A DNA stretch of 64,000 bases. Origin: Telluria mixta. GTDB taxonomy: Bacteria > Pseudomonadota > Gammaproteobacteria > Burkholderiales > Burkholderiaceae_D. Made by a program: the position numbers and the translations under genes. This document shows, piece after piece, positions 47,361 to 56,696 of the stretch; positions within the stretch are counted from its first letter, which is position 1, and every line of letters begins with the position of its first letter. The stretch is taken from the NCBI RefSeq assembly GCF_029223865.1, contig NZ_CP119520.1, positions 1,674,001 to 1,738,000 of the forward strand, in the 5' to 3' direction. The notes beneath the pieces were generated by a model. The model was given only the letters and a program-made list of their open reading frames with translations, ran no database searches and had not been told where the DNA came from.

Positions 47361-48995
47361 TTAGCCGGCCTTCTTCAGGCGCGGACCTTTGTCGTATTTC
47401 TTGAGGATCTGCTGGTGCAGCCCGGCCAGCGCCGGCAGCTTCGGGTTCACCGGATCGAGGCGGCGCACGCCCGCGATGAAGCCCTGAGCCTGCTGGCCGA
47501 GGCGCTCGTCCCAGCCGTCGTGCTCGAGGCATTTCAGGATCGCCAGCGCGGCGTTGAACACGACCTGCGGATTGTCCGGCAGCTTGGTCGCCGCTTCCTG
47601 CATCAGCACGACGGCGCCCTTGTAGTCGCCGCTCTTGGCCTTGGCGGCGCCGGTGGCGACGAGGTCGACGACCTGCTGGCGGCTTTCCATGGCGAGCTTC
47701 TGCGCCGTCTCGGCCTGGCCCGCGTTCTCGAACACGGCCATCGCGCGTGCCACCGCGGCGCCGTTCTGCGCATTGCGCATCACGTCGCGCACGATCTCGG
47801 CGGCGCCCTCCTCCATGCCGTTCTCGATGCAGGTGCGTGCCAGTTCCAGCTTGATCTCCGGGCGCAGCTCCGGCGCGTCCTGGCTGGCGGCGAGGGCCGT
47901 CGCCAGCGATTCGGCCAGGCGCGCCTCGTTGCCCGTGTATTCGTGCACGAGGCTCGACGCGATGGCGCTGCACAGTGGCGTGTGCTTCTGGAACGCCATC
48001 GATTTGTCGAGGTCGCGGATGACGGCCGCGGCCTGCACCGGGTCGCCCTTGCGCACGAGCGTCTGCACGAGGCGCACGTGATCCTGCGGGTCCTTGAACT
48101 CGGAATACTTGGCCTTGCTGACGACCTGCTTGAGGATCTTCTCGGCCGTGTCGTGGTCGCCCGCCTCCAGCGCCGTCTCCCCCAGCTTGCGCAGCCGCCG
48201 CACCGCGTGCGGAGAGACGGCCACGGCCTCCGTCAGCACGGCCTGCGCCGCATCCAGCGCGCCCACGGCCTCGTGGGTGCGTGCGAGCCAGTCGTAGGCG
48301 TCGACGAAGTTCTTGTTGCTGTCGACGAGGTCTTCGAGCATCTCGCGCGCTTCGTCGTAGCGCTCGCGCAGGAACAGCGTCTTGGCCAGGCCCAGGCGTG
48401 CCCAGGCGATGGCTTTGGTCTCCACAAGCTGGCGGTAGACCGGCTCCGCTTCGTGCGGCTCGCCGAGGAACATGTGAAGTTCGGCGCGCAGGCGCAGGAA
48501 GTCGACGAGGTAGCGTGGATGACGCTCTTCGCCGTCGAGGCAGGCGCCGATCGCCTCGCGCTGGCTGCCCGCCTCCATCAGCTCGTACACGGGCAGCAGC
48601 GCATTTCTCCGCTCCAGGCCACGCGCGATGCGTTCGAGCAGGCGGTCGGCCGTGAACGGTTTCAGGACGTAGTCGGTGGGGCCCAGTTCGGCGGCGCTGA
48701 CGACCTTGCCGTAATCGCCTTCGGCCGTGACCATGAAGAACATGGTCGACAGCGGCATGAGCTTGTGGTGGCGCACGTCCTCGAGCAGCTGCTGGCCGTC
48801 CTGGCCGCCTTCCAGCGCGTATTCGCACAGGATCAGGTCGTAGTGCTTCAGGCCGAGGTGCTTGACGGCCTGGTTCGAACCGCCGACGTGGTCGATCTTG
48901 CTCAGGCCGCACATGTTCAGCATGTTGTGGATCGTCGAGCGCATACCGGCGTGCGGCTCGATGATCAGGGCGTTGAGGCCGTCAAGTTCGTTCAT
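47361..48995 (-). CDS. Response regulator receiver - TPR protein
   Basis: 544 residues. Residues 1-130 form a receiver domain (ALIIEPHAGMRS, YDLILCEYALEGGQDGQQLL, MVTAEGDYG, DYVLKPFTADRL) in which the position of the phospho-acceptor Asp in LILCEY is Glu. The Thr and Lys partners remain. From about 150 to 540 there is a long helical TPR array (ARLGLAKTLFLRERYDEAREML, DAYDWLARTHEAVGALDAAQAVL). No DNA-binding domain is seen; it probably acts by protein contact. It is co-transcribed with the HDOD-GAF gene. Confidence 0.88.
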   Translation of the reverse strand: MNELDGLNALIIEPHAGMRSTIHNMLNMCGLSKIDHVGGSNQAVKHLGLKHYDLILCEYALEGGQDGQQLLEDVRHHKLMPLSTMFFMVTAEGDYGKVVSAAELGPTDYVLKPFTADRLLERIARGLERRNALLPVYELMEAGSQREAIGACLDGEERHPRYLVDFLRLRAELHMFLGEPHEAEPVYRQLVETKAIAWARLGLAKTLFLRERYDEAREMLEDLVDSNKNFVDAYDWLARTHEAVGALDAAQAVLTEAVAVSPHAVRRLRKLGETALEAGDHDTAEKILKQVVSKAKYSEFKDPQDHVRLVQTLVRKGDPVQAAAVIRDLDKSMAFQKHTPLCSAIASSLVHEYTGNEARLAESLATALAASQDAPELRPEIKLELARTCIENGMEEGAAEIVRDVMRNAQNGAAVARAMAVFENAGQAETAQKLAMESRQQVVDLVATGAAKAKSGDYKGAVVLMQEAATKLPDNPQVVFNAALAILKCLEHDGWDERLGQQAQGFIAGVRRLDPVNPKLPALAGLHQQILKKYDKGPRLKKAG

Positions 48996-49146
48996 GTCCC
49001 GGTTGTCCGTGTGTGCCTGCGATGGGCGGAGCGGGCTGCATGGGCCCGTGTGGTCTACCGAGTATATTACGTCCAGGGAACAAAATTCTTGACCTCACCA
49101 GCGTGTAAACCTGGCGAAATGTCGCGAAAAACCACACTTTCGGTTG

Positions 49147-50151
49147 TCAGGCGCCGGGCTGGCGCGCGGCGGCCTGGCGCAGCGGCGCGCGGTGGCCGTT
49201 GGCGCATTCGGGGCGGGCGCCCCCGATCATGATGTTCTGATAACGGACTTCGTACTTGCCGGCCGATAGTTTATCGATAAGGAACTTGGCACGGCCCAGC
49301 ACATAGGCGTGGCGCACGTTCGAGCGGCGGTCCAGGTCGTAGATCTTGACCAGGACAGGCGACGGATTGTTGCTGTTGTCGACCAGCACCTGCATCTCGT
49401 CGCCCTGGTTGCCGAGCGGATAACCGTCGATATAGCTGGACTGCGCTGGCCACGGATCGCCCGTCGGCGCAACCTGGGCTTGCAGGTCCGTATCGCAATC
49501 GGGTGCGCGGGCCGGCACGATCAACTGGGTCACGCCGAGGGCCTTGATGTCGGGCGGTGCATCGGTCTGCCCGGTGGGACGCGCCCAGCCGTCGGCGCTG
49601 GCGTCGCTGCCGAGCGGATCCGGCGGCGTGTTCGGGGTCGATGCGGAGGCGGAAGCGGAGGCGGACGCCGATGCCGACGGCGCAACCGCGGACTGGGCTT
49701 TGCCCGGCCAGGCCAGCGCGCTCGGCAGCACCCTGGGGGGATCGAGCAGGACGATGGCCAACGCGCCGCCGCCGGCGAACGAGGCCAGCATCAGCCCCCA
49801 CCAGCGCGGATCGCGCAGCACGCGCCAGCGCGACGGCGCCTCGACCTGGCGCGGTTCCCAGTGCTCGCCGCGCGGTTTCTCGCGGCCCTCCTCGCCATGG
49901 GAACTTTCCAGCCATTCGACTTCCCACTCTTCCGACGCGATCCACTCGTCGTGCTCCTTGCGGCGCACGGGATCGGACAGGATGTTGTAGGCCGTATTGA
50001 CGATGGCCATGATGCGGGCGGCACGCTCGTCACCCGGATTCTTGTCGGGATGATATTTCTGACTCAAGGCCTTGTAGGCCGCGCGAATGACTTCCTGCGG
50101 TGCGTGGCGCGACACCTTCAGGTTGTCATAATGGGTATGGATCTTGGCCAT
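49147..50151 (-). CDS. DnaJ-domain membrane protein
   Basis: 334 residues. A J domain spans residues 1-70 with the HPD motif in SQKYHPDKNPGDE, which would stimulate an Hsp70 ATPase. After a charged segment, one membrane helix (about 115-135, WWGLMLASFAGGGALAIVLL) anchors it, followed by a low-complexity (SA)n stretch and a C-terminal domain (about 215-325, LVDNSNNPSPVLVKIYDLDRRS, SAGKYEVRYQNIMIGG) that I do not recognise. It lacks the Gly/Phe and zinc domains of DnaJ itself. It stands alone; the gap to the REC-TPR gene is 151 bases. Confidence 0.85.
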   Translation of the reverse strand: MAKIHTHYDNLKVSRHAPQEVIRAAYKALSQKYHPDKNPGDERAARIMAIVNTAYNILSDPVRRKEHDEWIASEEWEVEWLESSHGEEGREKPRGEHWEPRQVEAPSRWRVLRDPRWWGLMLASFAGGGALAIVLLDPPRVLPSALAWPGKAQSAVAPSASASASASASASTPNTPPDPLGSDASADGWARPTGQTDAPPDIKALGVTQLIVPARAPDCDTDLQAQVAPTGDPWPAQSSYIDGYPLGNQGDEMQVLVDNSNNPSPVLVKIYDLDRRSNVRHAYVLGRAKFLIDKLSAGKYEVRYQNIMIGGARPECANGHRAPLRQAAARQPGA

Positions 50152-50293
50152 GGGTCAGGGTCGGGTTGCACAGGGCGCCAGCTGCTTCAATATTAGCCGA
50201 TTCGTTCTTTAACGGCAGAGGCAAAGGGCAGCCTGCCGTACGGGCGGCATTACAGCATAGCCGGGTTTGTGTCCACCACGCAAGATGTCAGTA

Positions 50294-51442
50294 TCACAAC
50301 TTGTGGCTTCGATCGGCGCGCTCGATGGCCGGTTCAAGCGCGACGCCGCTGCCGACGATGAGCACCTTGAACAATTCCCCCATTTCGGCCGGCGACACGA
50401 GTTTTTGCACGGCCTTCGACTGCGGCAGGTAGCGCAGCGCGTCCTCCGGATCCGTCTTCAGCAGCAGCTCGCCGATCCCGGCCGCCAGCAGGAATGCCGC
50501 CTGGCTCATATAGCCGAGCACGTCCAGTCCCGCGCCATGGGCCGCCAGCGCCATCGCCGTGAAATCGACGTGCGCCGTGATGTCCTGCAGGCCTGGCAGA
50601 TAAAACGGATCGGGGTGCGCATGGTGGCGGTAATGACACATCAGCGTGCCGCTCGTGCGCTCGTCGAAATAATATTCGTGGGCCGGGAAACCATAGTCGA
50701 TCAGGATCGCGGCGCCCTTTCCCTTCTCGAACATCTGCGCCAGCGAGCGCATGAAACCGCAGGCAACCGGGTGCACTTCGGTCAGATAGCCGTCCTGCAG
50801 GGTGTCGGCGTCGGGAATCTGGCGGGCGATCTGGTCCACCAGCGCCGCGTCGGGTTCTGCGGGGGTGAAGGCGAAGCGGCCGTCTTCCACCGTCACCATC
50901 TGGCGCAGCCAGCGGCCGGCGTCGCGCACGACGAGCTCGACCGGCATCGCATCCAGCACTTCGTTGGCGAGCACGACGCCGCGGAACGCCACGGGGAAAT
51001 CGTGCGTCCAGCGCACCTGCGGGAAATCCTTCAGCACTTCCTGCTGGCGGGCGCGCAATTCGCCCGACAGTTCGATGATCGTATAACTGTCGACGCGCAC
51101 ACCCAGTTCGCCCAGCGTCGTCAGGACGTCGTACGCGAGTTTGCCCGTGCCGGCGCCGAATTCGATAATGTTAGGGGCACTTTGGGCCATAATAGCGGCG
51201 GCCGCGCGCGCCAGCGTGGCGCCGAACAGCGGACTGATCTCGGGCGACGTGGTGAAATCGCCATCGCGGCCCAGCTTCGCCGCACCGCCGCTGTAATAGC
51301 CGAGATTCGGCGCGTACAGCGCCAGTTCCATGAAACGCGCAAACGGGATGGCGCCGCCCTGGTCGGCGATCTCGGCAGCGATCATGCGCTGCAGGGCTTG
51401 GGACGCGGCCAGTGCGTCGCTGGAGGGAAGAGGTAAGGACAT
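50294..51442 (-). CDS. SAM-dependent methyltransferase, MidA/NDUFAF7 family (COG1565)
   Basis: About 382 residues from ATG 51442; a TTG 12 codons earlier would leave six bases to the divergent gene. The fold matches the MidA/NDUFAF7 family: FARFMELALYAPNLGYYSGG, GDFTTSPEISPLFG, the SAM-binding IIEFGAGTGKLAYDVL, VVLANEVLDAMPVELV and AAILIDYGFPAHEYY. Human NDUFAF7 methylates an arginine of complex I; bacterial targets are not established. The convergent side holds the dnaJ-like gene; the divergent side holds the SDR/folB/ttcA operon. Confidence 0.92.
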   Translation of the reverse strand: MSLPLPSSDALAASQALQRMIAAEIADQGGAIPFARFMELALYAPNLGYYSGGAAKLGRDGDFTTSPEISPLFGATLARAAAAIMAQSAPNIIEFGAGTGKLAYDVLTTLGELGVRVDSYTIIELSGELRARQQEVLKDFPQVRWTHDFPVAFRGVVLANEVLDAMPVELVVRDAGRWLRQMVTVEDGRFAFTPAEPDAALVDQIARQIPDADTLQDGYLTEVHPVACGFMRSLAQMFEKGKGAAILIDYGFPAHEYYFDERTSGTLMCHYRHHAHPDPFYLPGLQDITAHVDFTAMALAAHGAGLDVLGYMSQAAFLLAAGIGELLLKTDPEDALRYLPQSKAVQKLVSPAEMGELFKVLIVGSGVALEPAIERADRSHKL

Positions 51443-51484
51443 CCGGCCATTGTAGCGAGAATCGGCAGCGACCCACAAACCACG

Positions 51485-52303
51485 ATGACACAGACATTTT
51501 CGACTCCTGATTCAATTGGCACACCCGTAGACCGCCCGCATGCGGGACGCGCGCGCGTGGCCCTCGTCACCGGCGCAGGCCGGCGCATCGGCCGCGCCAT
51601 CGCGCTTGGCATGGCCGAGGCCGGCTGGGACGTCGCCGTGCACTACCGCCAGTCCGCGTCGGATGCCGACGAGGTCGTCGCGGCCATCCGCGCCCTGGGC
51701 CGGCGCGCCGTCGCGCTACATGCCGATCTCGCCATTGATGCCGCCGTGCGTGCCCTGCCCCGCCAGGCCGTGCACCTGCTGGGTGCGCTGGATTGCATCG
51801 TCAACAACGCGTCGTTGTTCGAATACGACAAGCCGGACGATTTTTCTCCGGCACTGCTGGCCACGCACATGCAGTGCAACGTGGCCGCCCCGCTGCTGCT
51901 CGCGCAAGAATTGCACGCGCTGGTGCCGGACGGCGGCCAGGCCGTCGTGATCAACTTGCTCGACCAGAAACTGTACAATCTCAACCCAGATTTTTTGTCG
52001 TATACGTTGTCGAAAGCAGCATTGCAGACGGCTACCACGATGCTGGCCCAGGCGCTGGCACCGAAGCTGCGCGTCGTCGGCGTCGCGCCCGGTATCACGC
52101 TCGTCTCGGGCGACCAGAGTGCGGACGGCTTCGAGCGCGCGCACCAGGTCACGCCGCTGGGACGCTCGTCCACGCCGCAGGACATCGTCGACGCCGTGTG
52201 CTACGCGGCCCATGCGAAGGCGCTGACCGGCACCACCCTGCTCGTCGACGGCGGCCAGCACCTGATGCCGCTGGCGCGCGACGTGATGTTTTTGACCAAA
52301 TAA
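51485..52303 (+). CDS. SDR family oxidoreductase, pteridine reductase-like (FolM type)
   Basis: 272 residues. A classical short-chain dehydrogenase: the NADPH motif ALVTGAGRRIGRAIALGMA, the NNASLFE strand, and the Tyr-x3-Lys pair in FLSYTLSKAALQ. The sequence TGAGRRIG and the Asp in INLLDQKL are typical of PTR1/FolM-like pteridine or dihydromonapterin reductases, and folB lies 31 bases downstream, so a role in folate or pterin metabolism is the best guess. A 15-residue N-terminal extension before the fold lacks features. It is divergent from the methyltransferase. Confidence 0.88.
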   Translation: MTQTFSTPDSIGTPVDRPHAGRARVALVTGAGRRIGRAIALGMAEAGWDVAVHYRQSASDADEVVAAIRALGRRAVALHADLAIDAAVRALPRQAVHLLGALDCIVNNASLFEYDKPDDFSPALLATHMQCNVAAPLLLAQELHALVPDGGQAVVINLLDQKLYNLNPDFLSYTLSKAALQTATTMLAQALAPKLRVVGVAPGITLVSGDQSADGFERAHQVTPLGRSSTPQDIVDAVCYAAHAKALTGTTLLVDGGQHLMPLARDVMFLTK

Positions 52304-52334
52304 CCTGTACCCACCTCACCATCGAAGGTTTCCT

Positions 52335-52733
52335 ATGTTGTCCGCCCTGTTCTACCCGCAGCTGCGCGATTGCCGCAGGCTGTTCCTGCGCAATTACGAA
52401 GTCATGATCAACATCGGTGTCCATGAGTTCGAAAAGAAGGGCGAGCAACGCGTCCTGATCAATGTCGACCTGTACATCCCGCTCGCCCTGTCGACGCCGA
52501 AGGACGACCAGCTGGATGAAGTGGTCGACTACGACTTCATGCGCGAAACCATCGCCAAACGCATGGCGCAGGGCCACGTGCACCTGCAGGAAACGCTGTG
52601 CGACGACGTCGTGAAGGCGATGCTGGCGCACCCGAACGTGCGCGCGGCCCGCGTGTCGACGATGAAGCCCGACGTGTATCCCGACTGCGAAGGCGTCGGC
52701 GTCGAAGTGTTCCAGATCAAGGATGAAGCATGA
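52335..52733 (+). CDS. folB: Dihydroneopterin aldolase
   Basis: 132 residues, GAAGGT upstream of the ATG. FolB converts dihydroneopterin to 6-hydroxymethyl-dihydropterin and glycolaldehyde in folate synthesis. The active Glu is in [18 protein letters not shown] is in the family pattern and the C-terminal [15 protein letters not shown] strand follows. The usual catalytic Lys near the C-terminus is provided by STMKPD. The stop overlaps the ttcA start (ATGA). Confidence 0.93.
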   Translation: MLSALFYPQLRDCRRLFLRNYEVMINIGVHEFEKKGEQRVLINVDLYIPLALSTPKDDQLDEVVDYDFMRETIAKRMAQGHVHLQETLCDDVVKAMLAHPNVRAARVSTMKPDVYPDCEGVGVEVFQIKDEA

Positions 52734-53659
52734 ATGAAGTGACGATGGCGCGTCCGGCCGACGCGCTCGAATCCGTCGACAAGAAGGCGGAAAAGCAGGC
52801 CTACGAGAACAACAAGCTGCACAAGCGCCTGTGCCGCCTCGTCGGCCAGGCGATCGGCGATTTCAACATGATCGAGGACGGCGACAAGGTCATGGTCTGC
52901 CTGTCCGGCGGCAAGGACAGCTATGCGCTGCTGGACATCCTGATGACCCTGCGCGAGCGCGCCCCGATCCACTTCGACATCGTCGCCGTCAACCTCGACC
53001 AGAAACAGCCGAACTTCCCGGCCGACGTGCTGCCGGCCTACCTGGAAAAGCTGGGCATCCCGTACCACATCGAGAACCAGGATACCTACAGCATCGTCAA
53101 GCGCCTGATCCCGGAAGGCAAGACGACCTGTTCGCTGTGTTCGCGCCTGCGGCGCGGCATCCTGTACCGCGTAGCCGACGAGCTCGGCTGCAACAAGATC
53201 GCCCTGGGCCACCACCGCGACGACATCCTCGAGACCTTCTTCCTGAACATGTTCTTCGGCGCGAAGATCAAGGGCATGCCGGCCAAGCTCGTCTCGGACG
53301 ACGGCAAGCACATGGTGATCCGTCCGCTGGCCTACGTGAAGGAAGCGGATACGGAACGCTATGCGGAAGTAAAGCAGTTCCCGATCATCCCATGCGACCT
53401 GTGCGGCTCGCAGGAAAACCTGCAGAGAAAACAGATCAAGGCGATGCTGCGTGACTGGGAGAAGAAACACCCGGGCCGTGTGGAAAACATCTTCTCGTCG
53501 CTGTCGACCGTCGTGCCGTCGCACCTGATGGACCGCGACATGTTCGGCTTCAAGGACCTGAAGGCGGACGGCGTGGCCAATCCGGCCGGCGACATCGCGT
53601 TCGACGAAGAGCCGTGCTCGACGCCGGCGACGGGCACCATTCCGCTGCAGCCGCTGTAA
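52730..53659 (+). CDS. ttcA: tRNA 2-thiocytidine(32) synthetase TtcA
   Basis: 309 residues. TtcA thiolates cytidine 32 of some tRNAs using ATP and an iron-sulfur cluster. The PP-loop SGGKDSY lies at about residues 60-66 and the cluster cysteines are in [12 protein letters not shown] at about 125-130, with a further Cys in [29 protein letters not shown] is the next family block. The ATG overlaps the folB stop, so it is translationally coupled to the folate gene. Confidence 0.96.
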   Translation: MNEVTMARPADALESVDKKAEKQAYENNKLHKRLCRLVGQAIGDFNMIEDGDKVMVCLSGGKDSYALLDILMTLRERAPIHFDIVAVNLDQKQPNFPADVLPAYLEKLGIPYHIENQDTYSIVKRLIPEGKTTCSLCSRLRRGILYRVADELGCNKIALGHHRDDILETFFLNMFFGAKIKGMPAKLVSDDGKHMVIRPLAYVKEADTERYAEVKQFPIIPCDLCGSQENLQRKQIKAMLRDWEKKHPGRVENIFSSLSTVVPSHLMDRDMFGFKDLKADGVANPAGDIAFDEEPCSTPATGTIPLQPL

Positions 53660-53662
53660 GCC

Positions 53663-54106
53663 TTACTGCTTTTGTATTTTCGCGTGGATGTCGTTCACGG
53701 CCATCAGGCCGGCCGACGCGAAAAACTTGTGATACTCGGCCACCATCTCGCCGTTGACGATGACGGGATCGGTGGCGACATAGGTCTTCGCCACCTCGAT
53801 GTCGGGCGTAGCGAAGACGAAGATCCCGCGCCTGCCCTCGACCCCGTCCAGGGGTCCGGCCACCACCAGTTTCTTCTCGGCCGCCAGGCGTTTCATGTTG
53901 GCGAAATGCCCTTCGAACATCTTCGTGCGCTCGGCCCCGTCCGGCACGCGCGAAGGACCGGTCTTCAAAATCACGAGCACATAGCTGCGCATGCCGTTCT
54001 CGTTCGCGCCGAGCGACTGGGCCAGCGCCGCATCGTATTGCGCGGCCGCCGGAGCGAGCGCCGCCAGCGCCAGGGCGCATCCCACTGCCGTTTTCCTGAT
54101 CCACAT
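53663..54106 (-). CDS. Exported YCII-related protein
   Basis: 147 residues from ATG 54106, chosen because it starts a signal peptide (MWIRKTAVGCALALAALAPAAAQ) and has GGGGA six bases upstream; the frame is open 38 codons further but without protein features. The mature part resembles the YCII/YciI ferredoxin-like fold (SYVLVILKTGP, HFANMKRLAAEKKLVVAGPLDG, RRGIFVFATPDIEVAKTYV, AEYHKFFAS). Function of such exported members is unknown. It converges with ttcA, three bases apart. Confidence 0.85.
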   Translation of the reverse strand: MWIRKTAVGCALALAALAPAAAQYDAALAQSLGANENGMRSYVLVILKTGPSRVPDGAERTKMFEGHFANMKRLAAEKKLVVAGPLDGVEGRRGIFVFATPDIEVAKTYVATDPVIVNGEMVAEYHKFFASAGLMAVNDIHAKIQKQ

Positions 54107-54329
54107 CGCGTGTCCCCGTATCGATGATGAGGTCAGCCAGCCTAGCATGATCGGCACAGAAACAGAACGTCTACGCATCATGCATTGTTTGACAATGCCT
54201 ATGTAGTGCAGTTTCTTCATGAACGCATGATGAGATCGATTTCACTCTGATGATGGCGACCAGGAGGTGACTACGAGCCGCCAAACAGATGTAATATTCC
54301 TACCCCTGTCACGCCCATCCGGATTCCTC

Positions 54330-55622
54330 ATGCAAATCGGCCAACCCGCCGGTACCGCCCAGCCCAGCGGCACCGCCACCCACGCCAACACCCAGGTCGC
54401 GAGCCTGCGCGTTTTCGTGTTCGCCCTGTTCTTCACGTTCGGCGGCATCACGAGCCTGAACGACGTCATCATCCCGAAACTGAAGGACTTGTTCACGCTG
54501 TCGTACGCGCAGGCGATGCTCGTGCAATCGGCCTTCTTTGCCGCCTATTTCATCGTGTCGCTGCCGGCCGCCGCCATCGTGCAGCGCATCGGCTACATGC
54601 GCACGGCCGTCGTCGGCCTGCTCACGATGACGGCAGGCTGCCTGCTGTTCATCCCCGCCTCCTCATCGGGCATGTTCATCACCTTCCTGCTCGCGCTGTT
54701 CGTGCTGGCGGCCGGCATCACCATCGTGCAGGTCGTGGCGAATCCGCTGATCTCGATGCTGGGCGCCCCCGCCACCGCCTCCAGCCGCCTGACCTTCGCC
54801 CAGGCCTTCAATTCCCTCGGCACGACCGTCTTTCCCTACGTCGGCGCCATCCTGATCCTCGGCTCGCTGGCCCACGTCGACCAGACGACGCTGTCGGCCG
54901 ACGCGCTCGCCGCCTACCGCGCGGCCGAAAGCCAGGTCGTCGTGCACACCTACCTCGGCCTGGCGGTCGCGCTGGCCGTCGTCGCCCTGCTCGTCTGGAC
55001 GAACCGCAAGAAGCTCGTCGAGCATCCCCATCCCGACACCAGCATGTGGAGCGCCTTCGACCTGCTGAAACAGCCCCGCTTCGCGTTCGGCGCCCTGTGC
55101 ATCTTCCTGTACGTCGGTGCCGAAGTGGCCGTCGGCTCGCTGATCGTCAATTACCTGATGCAGCACGACGTGCTGGGCCTCGGTGCCGAAGCGGCGGGCA
55201 AGCACGTGCCGCTGTACTGGGGCGGCGCCATGGTCGGCCGTTTCCTCGGCGCTTACGTCCTGCGCATCTGCTCGCCGGGCAAGGTGCTGGCCGGCGCCGG
55301 CGCCATCGCCGCCCTGCTGCTGCTCGTCTCCGCCACCACGCAGGGCGCCACGTCGGGCTGGGCGCTGCTGGCCATCGGCCTCGTCAACTCGATCATGTTC
55401 CCCACCATCTTCACGCTGGCGTCGGAAGGCCTGGGCGAGCGCGCGGCGGAAGGCTCGGGCCTGATCTGCGTGGCCATCGTCGGCGGCGCCATCGTGCCCC
55501 TGATCACGGGCTACGCCGCCGACGCCTTCGGCCTGCGCCTCTCGCTGGCCGTGCCCGCGCTGTGCTACCTGCTGATCCTCGCGTTCGGCTGGTACGCGCG
55601 CCGGCCGCTGCAACACGGCTGA
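54330..55622 (+). CDS. Sugar MFS transporter, FucP/GluP family
   Basis: 430 residues from ATG 54330. Twelve hydrophobic helices follow a 20-residue Pro/Thr-rich start. The family pattern is that of proton/sugar symporters such as L-fucose FucP and glucose/galactose GluP: FFTFGGITSLNDVIIPKLKDLF at the first helix and a second-half GAEVAVGSLIVNYL, YWGGAMVGRFLGAYVL and NSIMFPTIFTLASEGLG. The sugar is not predictable; glucose/galactose is most likely. The 223-base gap upstream holds no gene I can support. Confidence 0.92.
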   Translation: MQIGQPAGTAQPSGTATHANTQVASLRVFVFALFFTFGGITSLNDVIIPKLKDLFTLSYAQAMLVQSAFFAAYFIVSLPAAAIVQRIGYMRTAVVGLLTMTAGCLLFIPASSSGMFITFLLALFVLAAGITIVQVVANPLISMLGAPATASSRLTFAQAFNSLGTTVFPYVGAILILGSLAHVDQTTLSADALAAYRAAESQVVVHTYLGLAVALAVVALLVWTNRKKLVEHPHPDTSMWSAFDLLKQPRFAFGALCIFLYVGAEVAVGSLIVNYLMQHDVLGLGAEAAGKHVPLYWGGAMVGRFLGAYVLRICSPGKVLAGAGAIAALLLLVSATTQGATSGWALLAIGLVNSIMFPTIFTLASEGLGERAAEGSGLICVAIVGGAIVPLITGYAADAFGLRLSLAVPALCYLLILAFGWYARRPLQHG

Positions 55623-55624
55623 AC

Positions 55625-56518
55625 TCACCCTGTCACATCGGTTCCGGCCGGGCTCACGCCATCCGGCTGCCTGCGTGCCGGCCCCAGCTGGCGCAACGCG
55701 CGGGCATTGATGCGGTCGCGCTCGGGATCGCGCAGCCAGCCCCACTTGTCGAAGTAACGCCAGGCCGACACGCACCGCCACCAGAGCGAGGCCGACCGCC
55801 GGCGCCAGCCGCGCGCGCCGGCCTGGGCCGGGTCACGGACGACGGCCACGTGCGGCACGAACACGGTGCGCGCGATGCGTGCCGTGCGGCGCGCCAGGTC
55901 GACGATGTCGAAACGCTGCAGGAAGCGCGCGTCGAACATGCCGGCACGCAGTACGGTCTCGACCCGCATCAGCAGGCAGCAGGCCGGCGGCACCGGCACC
56001 TCCATCACCCGGCTGTAGCCACCCGCATGCAACTGGTAGCGCGCGAGCCTGCCGCTGGACCGGCGCAGCAGCGGAAAGCAGCGTCCCAGCAGCAATTCCA
56101 GCGGCCCCGGCAGCAGACTGCACAGCGGCTGCAGGCGCCCGTCCACGTCCTGCACCCGCGGCGCCAGCAGACCCACGTCGGGATGCTGCTCCATATAGGC
56201 GATCATCCGGGCCACCGCGTCGAGCGGCAAGCCGATGTCGGGCGCCAGCAGCAGGTGGTAGACGCTCCCCGCCGCGGCCGCCTCGCGCAGGATCCGGTTC
56301 CGGGCGCGCGCCTGACCAGGTCGGTCCCGTTGTGGGCGGTAATGCGCACCGTAGCGTCCGGCCAGCGCGGCCAGCACCGGCTGATGCGCATCGTCGACCA
56401 GGTAGATGAGCAGGTGCGGACAGGCCGTCGTGAGGCTGAGCAGCAGGTGCTCGATCCGGTCCGGTGCCGCCATGCCGCAGACGATGCAGCAGCTGGCCCG
56501 GACGGCCGCGGCGCCCAT
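55625..56518 (-). CDS. Glycosyltransferase family 2 protein (WbbL-like)
   Basis: 297 residues, no membrane helix. The N-terminal half follows the GT-A fold of rhamnosyl/galactosyl family 2 transferases (CIVCGMAAPDRIEHLLLSL, IYLVDDAHQPVL, GQARARNRILREAAAA, LAPDIGLPLDAVARMI), with an acidic LAPDIG at the metal-binding position. The C-terminal part (VPVPPACCLLMRVETVLRAGMFDARFLQRFDIVDLARR) is typical of acceptor-binding regions. It converges with the sugar transporter; no lipopolysaccharide cluster is seen, so the acceptor is unknown. Confidence 0.82.
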   Translation of the reverse strand: MGAAAVRASCCIVCGMAAPDRIEHLLLSLTTACPHLLIYLVDDAHQPVLAALAGRYGAHYRPQRDRPGQARARNRILREAAAAGSVYHLLLAPDIGLPLDAVARMIAYMEQHPDVGLLAPRVQDVDGRLQPLCSLLPGPLELLLGRCFPLLRRSSGRLARYQLHAGGYSRVMEVPVPPACCLLMRVETVLRAGMFDARFLQRFDIVDLARRTARIARTVFVPHVAVVRDPAQAGARGWRRRSASLWWRCVSAWRYFDKWGWLRDPERDRINARALRQLGPARRQPDGVSPAGTDVTG

Positions 56519-56696
56519 GCTCAGCCCCCGCCGCGCGCCCGCGTTCGGCGGTTAGTTGCAAAACGGAAAATTTTGTACATGGCACCCTCCAGCGAACGAA
56601 ACACATGGGTTCAGAGTGGCGCCGTGCGCGACGGTTGCGGCGGAATCGGCGGCGGTTGAGCAGGATCAGACTACAAGCATTTGCCGCCGACGAATC

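Noticed and set aside
54267..54329. Alternative earlier start of the sugar transporter at 54267
   Set aside because: The extra 21 residues show no conserved features and no better ribosome site; ATG 54330 is preferred.
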